Shown one piece after another: positions 59,247 to 64,000 of a stretch of 64,000 nt of DNA. Under the pieces are notes generated by a model. That model saw only the letters and a list, made by a program, of their open reading frames with translations. It searched no databases and was not told the DNA's origin. How positions within the stretch are numbered: the stretch's first letter is position 1; the number at the start of each line of letters is the position of its first letter. Source of the stretch: Leucobacter celer subsp. astrifaciens. GTDB taxonomy: Bacteria; Actinomycetota; Actinomycetes; Actinomycetales; Microbacteriaceae. The position numbers were made by a program, and so were the translations under genes. The stretch is from NCBI RefSeq assembly GCF_001273835.1, contig NZ_JHEI01000144.1:94470-158469 (forward strand). Reading direction: 5' to 3'.

Positions 59247-59347
59247 GCGCGGATAGGCGCTCGTCATTCTTCGAGCAGCCGCAGAGGCCGAGGGGAGATC
59301 CCGCGACCCGCAGGCTCTCGCAGGCTGACGGTGCAGCCTATCCGCGC
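59247..59347 (+). other. candidate structured leader RNA before the NCS1 transporter gene
   Basis: GCGCGGATAGGC (59247-59258) and GCCTATCCGCGC (59336-59347) are perfect 12-bp arms closing about 77 nt. Inside are GCTCG/CGAGC (59257-59274) and GCAGG repeats that can form further stems, so a multibranched RNA is possible. It lies between the aminotransferase stop and the transporter ATG (59410). A decayed copy of the palindromic element (59262-59284) sits inside, so this may instead be nested repeats. I do not recognise a known riboswitch class. Confidence 0.35.
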
Positions 59348-59409
59348 CCCTCCAGCAGACCTCACCACAGCATCTCCCGATCCGGGTTCCCGCGCAAAGG
59401 AGCGTATCC

Positions 59410-60816
59410 ATGTCCGAAGACTTCCCGAAGCTCACCACCTCCACTACGAAGATCGTGACCTTCGAGCGTCGGCATATCCGCCCGATCCCGGACGATGAAC
59501 GACACGGCACGACACGCGGGCTGTTCTTCATCTGGCTCGGGATCAACATGCTCCCGCTGACCGTGGTGACCGGGGCGCTCGCCACGACGCTCTTCGGCCT
59601 CTCCATCGGGTGGAGCCTGGTCGCGATCGTGCTCGGCAACCTGATCGGCGGGATCGGCGCGGCGCTGCACGCCTCGCAGGGGCCGCAGCTGGGGATCCCC
59701 CAGATGCTCCAGGCGAGGGGCCAGTTCGGGTACTACGGCGGGAGCCTGCTGGCGCTCATCGCGGTGCTGATGTTCCTCGGCTTCTTCGCGTCGAACCTCA
59801 TCGTCGCCTCGCAGAGCTTCATGGCCGTGTTCCAGAGCGACGCGATCAATGTCGGCATCGTGGTCTGCGCGCTCATCGCCCTCATCGTCGCGATCTTCGG
59901 CTACGACCTCGTGCGCAAGGCGATGGCGTCGGTGTCGATCGTGCTGGGCCTGCTGTTCGTAGCGTCGCTCATCGTGACGATGGCCAATCCCGCGACCTAC
60001 GAGACGACGCGCGAGCTGGGGTTCAACACGGCCGGATTCTTCGGCATGCTCGCCGTCGGGGTCACCTGGCAGCTCGCCTACGCCCCGTACGTCTCGGACT
60101 ACTCCCGCTACATGCCGCGGGAGAGCGGAGCCAAGAAGGCGTTCTGGGCGACCTATCTCGGACTCGTCATCGGCACCGTGATCGTGATGCTGCTCGGGGC
60201 GCTCGTGGGCCTCACGACCGAAGACGGGAACGCCATGGGCGCCCTCGGCGCGCTGCTCGGAGGCTTCGGCCCCATCGTGCTCTTCGCGTTCGGCATCGCC
60301 TCCGCCGTCATCAACTCGGCGAACATCTACTCGGGCGTCATGTCCTCGCTGACGGTGCTCGAGTCGATCTCCTCCCGCATCACCATCAACACGGCGAAGC
60401 GCATCGGAATGACGATCGCCTACGCGCTGCTCGCGATGTTCGCCGCGATCTTCGGCAAGGACGACTTCCTGGTCATCTTCAAGGACTTCGTCTTCATCCT
60501 GCTGTACGTGCTCATCCCCTGGTCCGCGATCAACCTGGCCGACTACTTCATCCTGCGCAAGGGCCACTACAACGTCGAGGACATGTTCCGCCGCGACGGC
60601 GGGGAGTACGGCAAGTGGGACGCGATCGGGCTCGGAAGCTACGCGGTCGGCCTGGTGGTGCAGGTACCCTTCATGGTCACCACCCTCTACACGGGTCCGC
60701 TCGCCGAACCGCTCGGCTTCGTCGACATCGCCTGGATCTTCGGCTTCATCGTTCCGGCTGTCGTCTACGTGCTGTGGAAACGGGCGAGGATCGCGGTTCC
60801 GGTCGCGACACCGTAA
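59410..60816 (+). CDS. NCS1-family (cytosine/purine/allantoin-type) transporter 1
   Basis: A 468-residue inner-membrane carrier with about 12 membrane segments. The NCS1 hallmark ASQGPQLGIPQMLQARGQFG lies near 90-109. Cytoplasmic N-terminus with RRHIRPIPDDERHGTTRGLF near 22-41. The conserved YVSDYSRYMP lies near 227-236. The family imports nucleobases, hydantoins, allantoin, thiamine or pyridoxine by cation symport. AAAGGAG precedes the ATG. It is the first of three genes and a paralogue of the carrier at 62583. Confidence 0.93.
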   Translation: MSEDFPKLTTSTTKIVTFERRHIRPIPDDERHGTTRGLFFIWLGINMLPLTVVTGALATTLFGLSIGWSLVAIVLGNLIGGIGAALHASQGPQLGIPQMLQARGQFGYYGGSLLALIAVLMFLGFFASNLIVASQSFMAVFQSDAINVGIVVCALIALIVAIFGYDLVRKAMASVSIVLGLLFVASLIVTMANPATYETTRELGFNTAGFFGMLAVGVTWQLAYAPYVSDYSRYMPRESGAKKAFWATYLGLVIGTVIVMLLGALVGLTTEDGNAMGALGALLGGFGPIVLFAFGIASAVINSANIYSGVMSSLTVLESISSRITINTAKRIGMTIAYALLAMFAAIFGKDDFLVIFKDFVFILLYVLIPWSAINLADYFILRKGHYNVEDMFRRDGGEYGKWDAIGLGSYAVGLVVQVPFMVTTLYTGPLAEPLGFVDIAWIFGFIVPAVVYVLWKRARIAVPVATP

Positions 60817-60857
60817 CCCGCTGGACGAGTCCCCACACCGATCGGAGAAGCTCCATC

Positions 60858-62498
60858 ATGCAGCACTCGGAAGCAGACCTCGTCGTCTTGGGAGCCCAGC
60901 TCTGGGCGCCCGAGCCGAGCAGTGCCACGGCGCTCGCCGTCTCGGACGGGCGGATCGTCGGGATCGGCTCGGACGCCGAGATCCGCGGCCTGATCGGAGC
61001 CCGCACGGAGGTGCTCGAAGCAGGCGGTGCCGCGGTGCTCCCGGGCTTCCACGATGCGCACATCCACGCGCAGGCGGGCGGGCTCGGCCTGCTCGGGTGC
61101 AACCTCGACGGGGCGCACTCGATCGACGGGTACGCCCGGCTGATCCGCGACTACGCCGCCTCGCACGCGGGGGAATGGATCGTCGGCGCCGGGTGGTTCG
61201 GCGATGCGTTCCCGGGCGGATTCCCCGAGAAGGGGCTGCTCGACGCGCTCGTGCCGGATCGGCCGGCGGTGCTCACGAGTCACGATGCGCACGGCGTCTG
61301 GGTGAACTCTCGGGCACTGGAACTCGCGGGTGTCGACGACAACACCCCGGATACACCCGCGGGACGCATTGTGCGCGACGAGCACGGAGCGGCCACCGGC
61401 ATGCTCCTCGAATCGGCCGGCGAACTGGTCACCTCGCTGATCCCGCAGCCTCAGCCCCAGGACCTGCGCTCGGCCCTCCTGCTGGCTCAGGAGCACCTCT
61501 TCTCGCTCGGGGTCACCGCCTGGCACGACGCGATCCTCGGCCGCTATCTCACACTGCCGGATTGTGTGCCGGCGTATCTCGAGACCGTGTCTGACGGCTC
61601 CCTGCGAGCGCGGGTCACGGGGTCCATCTGGTGGCCGCCCGGTGCCGGGGTCGACGCGATCGACGGGATCCTGGCGCGCGTGCGCGAGTGCCGGGAGGCC
61701 GGATTCGAGGTCGGCAGCGTCAAGATCATGCAGGACGGCATCTGCGAGAACTGCACCGCCGCGCTGGTCGCTCCCTACACCGATGTGCACCCGGAGACGC
61801 GCGGAGACTCCGTCATCCCGCCGGAAGCGCTCGCCGAGATCACGACGGCCATCGACGCCGCCGGGCTGCGCGTGCATTTCCACGGGGTGGGCGATCGTGC
61901 GGTGCGCGAGTGCCTCGACGCGGTGGCCGCAGCGAGGCGCAGCAACGGGCCCGGACAGCCGCACCAGATCGCGCACATCGACCTCGCCGATCCCGCGGAC
62001 ATCCCCCGCTTCGCGGAACTCGGCGTCACCGCGAATCTGCAGCCGCTGTGGGCGCGGGCCGATCAGGAGATCCTGGAGCGGAAGCTGCCGCTGCTCGGCA
62101 GCGAGCGGTCCCGCTGGCACTTCCCGTTCGGGTCTCTGCACCGTGCAGGTGCCCACCTGGCGATGGGCAGCGATTGGCCGGTCACCAGTCCGGATCCGCT
62201 GTGGGGCCTGCACACGGCCTGCAATCGCACGGCGCCCGCATCGGATGCGCACGCGCTGAACGATGCGTCGCGGGAGGCGATGACGCCGAGCGAGCGGCTC
62301 GACGTTCCGACCGCCATCAGGGCGTACACGCTCGGAGCGGCGGAGATCGCGGGCCTCGCCGAGCGCATCGGCCGGCTCGCCCCGGGCTACCTCGCCGACT
62401 TCGTCCTCCTCACCGGCCCGTTGGGCGACCCCGGCGACTTCGACCGGGTCCGGGTCGCTCGCACCGTCCTCGGAGGCGACACCGTATTCGAACGCTGA
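60858..62498 (+). CDS. amidohydrolase family 3 (YtcJ-like) enzyme
   Basis: A 546-residue metal-dependent amidohydrolase. The metal motif is FHDAHIHAQAGG near 67-78, where relatives read DSHxH. Other blocks are AWHDAILGRYL near 221-231, VKIMQDGICENCTAALVAPY near 290-309, HFHGVGDRAVRECLDA near 338-353 and AMGSDWPVTSPDPLWG near 435-450. The family hydrolyses N-substituted formamides, amides and related compounds. GGAGAAG lies before the ATG. It sits between two NCS1 carriers, suggesting hydrolysis of their imported substrate. Confidence 0.9.
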   Translation: MQHSEADLVVLGAQLWAPEPSSATALAVSDGRIVGIGSDAEIRGLIGARTEVLEAGGAAVLPGFHDAHIHAQAGGLGLLGCNLDGAHSIDGYARLIRDYAASHAGEWIVGAGWFGDAFPGGFPEKGLLDALVPDRPAVLTSHDAHGVWVNSRALELAGVDDNTPDTPAGRIVRDEHGAATGMLLESAGELVTSLIPQPQPQDLRSALLLAQEHLFSLGVTAWHDAILGRYLTLPDCVPAYLETVSDGSLRARVTGSIWWPPGAGVDAIDGILARVRECREAGFEVGSVKIMQDGICENCTAALVAPYTDVHPETRGDSVIPPEALAEITTAIDAAGLRVHFHGVGDRAVRECLDAVAAARRSNGPGQPHQIAHIDLADPADIPRFAELGVTANLQPLWARADQEILERKLPLLGSERSRWHFPFGSLHRAGAHLAMGSDWPVTSPDPLWGLHTACNRTAPASDAHALNDASREAMTPSERLDVPTAIRAYTLGAAEIAGLAERIGRLAPGYLADFVLLTGPLGDPGDFDRVRVARTVLGGDTVFER

Positions 62499-62582
62499 AC
62501 CCGCGAACGCTAGACGTGCACCGCGCGCCCGGCCGCATCGACGCGACCGGGCGGTATCTCACCACACGAAGAGAGAAGAACC

Positions 62583-63974
62583 ATGTCCAACGAACCACCC
62601 GTCATCACGAAGAGTTTCGTGCAGTTCGAGCAAGAGCACATCATGCCGATCCCGGAGAGCAAACGGACCGGAACCAACTGGTCGATCTTCGCCATCTGGG
62701 TGAGCCTCAACATGATGCCGCTCGCCGTCGTCACCGGCGCGGTCGCCAGCGGCTCCTACGGCCTGCCGGTCGGATGGAGCATCCTCGCGATCGTGGCGGG
62801 CAACGTGATCGGCGCGTTCGGCGCCGCCCTGCACGCCTCGCAGGGGCCGCACCTCGGCGTGCCGCAGATGCTGCAGGCCAGGGCGCAGTTCGGCTACCTG
62901 GGCGCCAGCCTCTTCGCGCTCATCGCGTTCATCATGTTCATGGGCTTCTTCGCGAGCATCCTCATCGTCGCCAAGGACTCGCTGCTCGTGGTGCTGCCCG
63001 ACTTCAACGGCACCCTGGCCATCGTGCTCTTCGCGGTGATCGGCATCGTGCTCTGCGTCTTCGGCTACGACCTGCTGCGCAAGACCATGGTGTGGCTGTC
63101 GATCTTCATCGGCGTCGCGGTCGCGGTCTCGATGATCATGTTCTGGATGCGGCCTGAGGTCGTCACCTCGCGCGACGATGCCGTGTTCAACCCCGAGGGC
63201 TTCTTCGCCATGCTCGCGATCGGCGTCGTCTGGCAGCTGGCCTACGCGCCCTACGTCTCCGACTACACGCGCTACCTGCCGAAGAAGACCGGCCCGAAGA
63301 CGGCGTTCTGGAGCACCTACCTGGGCCTCATGCTGAGCTCGGTCTTCGTGATGTCGCTCGGCGTGCTGCTCGGCGCCGCCAACCCCGACAACCCGCTCGC
63401 CGCGCTCGGCGATCATCTCGGGGCGATCGGTCTGATCGTGCTGCTGGTCTTCGCCGTCAGCTCCGCGCTCATCAACGGGGTGGAGCTGTACTCGGCGGTG
63501 ATGAACGGGCTGACCGTGCTGCAGTCGAACTTCAAGACGACCATCACCTCGCGGGTGCGGGTCTGGACGACCATCGCCTCCGGCACCCTCGCCACCGTCA
63601 TCGCCGTGCTCGGTCAGGGCGACTTCATGACGAACTTCGAGGCCTTCCTCACGCTGCTGCTCTACGTGCTGATCCCGTGGTCGGCGATCAACCTCGTGGA
63701 CTACTTCATCGTGCACAAGGGCGAGTACTCGATCGCCGACATGTTCATGCCCGACGGCGGCCGGTACGGCAAGTGGAACGCGGTCGGCCTGGGGAGCTAC
63801 GCGATCGGCCTCGCGGCCCAGGTCCCGTTCATGATCACGCCGCTCTTCACCGGCCCGTTCGCCGAGCCTTTGCAGTACATCGACATCGCCTGGCTGGTCG
63901 GCTTCGCCGTCACGGCCGTCGTGTACCTCGTGCTCGTGCGCTCCACCGCGAAGCGCCCGGTACTGCAGGCATAA
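62583..63974 (+). CDS. NCS1-family transporter 2
   Basis: A 463-residue carrier with about 12 membrane segments, closely similar to the transporter at 59410 along its whole length. Shared blocks are ASQGPHLGVPQMLQARAQFG near 82-101, YVSDYTRYLP near 220-229, and VLIPWSAINLVDYFIVHKGE near 363-382. GAGAGAAG precedes the ATG. The pair on either side of one amidohydrolase suggests duplication followed by change in specificity, or one importer and one exporter for substrate and product. The window ends 26 bp after its stop. Confidence 0.93.
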   Translation: MSNEPPVITKSFVQFEQEHIMPIPESKRTGTNWSIFAIWVSLNMMPLAVVTGAVASGSYGLPVGWSILAIVAGNVIGAFGAALHASQGPHLGVPQMLQARAQFGYLGASLFALIAFIMFMGFFASILIVAKDSLLVVLPDFNGTLAIVLFAVIGIVLCVFGYDLLRKTMVWLSIFIGVAVAVSMIMFWMRPEVVTSRDDAVFNPEGFFAMLAIGVVWQLAYAPYVSDYTRYLPKKTGPKTAFWSTYLGLMLSSVFVMSLGVLLGAANPDNPLAALGDHLGAIGLIVLLVFAVSSALINGVELYSAVMNGLTVLQSNFKTTITSRVRVWTTIASGTLATVIAVLGQGDFMTNFEAFLTLLLYVLIPWSAINLVDYFIVHKGEYSIADMFMPDGGRYGKWNAVGLGSYAIGLAAQVPFMITPLFTGPFAEPLQYIDIAWLVGFAVTAVVYLVLVRSTAKRPVLQA

Positions 63975-64000
63975 CCGCGCCCCCCTTCGTGACGCGCGTC

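Overview
The window is very GC-rich (about 70%). It is densely coded, with many 4-bp ATGA/GTGA gene overlaps, actinobacterial-type house-keeping genes (serS, pheA with an ACT domain, pgm) and several genes whose start codon lies 6-7 nt after a TANNNT box, as in leaderless transcripts. Together with the repeat elements between genes this suggests a free-living high-GC actinobacterium, most likely of the Microbacteriaceae (Leucobacter/Microbacterium-like). The taxon is an inference; no rRNA gene is present.

Layout. (1) 1-3426: end of a CaiB-type CoA-transferase, an AccD-AccA fusion carboxyltransferase and an isochorismatase-fold hydrolase. (2) 3445-4236: HAD phosphatase. (3) 4422-14561: a divergent regulon around an IclR regulator. 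To the left runs a five-gene dipeptide/oligopeptide ABC importer; to the right runs an operon of two unrecognised proteins, a divergent M19 dipeptidase and a RidA-like deaminase, with every junction in both arms an overlap or a short gap. (4) 14695-20892: pgm, pheA, a diacylglycerol-kinase-type lipid kinase, serS and a Cof-type HAD phosphatase, with repeats between them. (5) 21015-48944: a 28-kb block that looks devoted to scavenging sulfur from organic molecules. It holds a LysR regulator, three NtaA/DszA-type flavin monooxygenases, a DszC-like acyl-CoA-dehydrogenase-fold protein, two complete Dpp-type ABC importers with fused twin ATPases, three rhodanese sulfurtransferases, an OsmC protein, two aldo/keto reductases, a flavin oxidase, a DUF1684 protein and cysteine synthase. 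(6) 49156-50509: tRNA-Ser(UGA), a codon-atypical msrA and a possible zinc-ribbon ORF. (7) 50611-63974: a small protein, a flavin monooxygenase, then a LysR-controlled catabolic cluster: RidA, DUF1028 Ntn-hydrolase, M20 amidohydrolase, aldehyde dehydrogenase, class III aminotransferase, and two NCS1 transporters flanking a YtcJ-type amidohydrolase.

How it may work. In region 3 a peptide-like compound is probably imported and opened by the co-regulated enzymes; the pair 10728-13168 is the least explained part of the window. In region 5 the importers would deliver organosulfur compounds, the flavin monooxygenases would cleave or oxidise C-S bonds, the rhodaneses and OsmC would handle sulfane sulfur or oxidants, and CysK would fix the released sulfide into cysteine. 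In region 7 NCS1 carriers would bring in a ureide- or amide-like nitrogen source that amidohydrolases open and the aminotransferase plus aldehyde dehydrogenase oxidise. A 50-bp promoter block is repeated before two units of this cluster, suggesting one LysR regulon.

Between the genes there are at least four classes of small repeat: five long (23-27 bp arm) hairpins, short palindromes with compensatory base changes, TTGAGCGAGC-type inverted repeats, and tandem 13-16 bp arrays that start exactly at stop codons.
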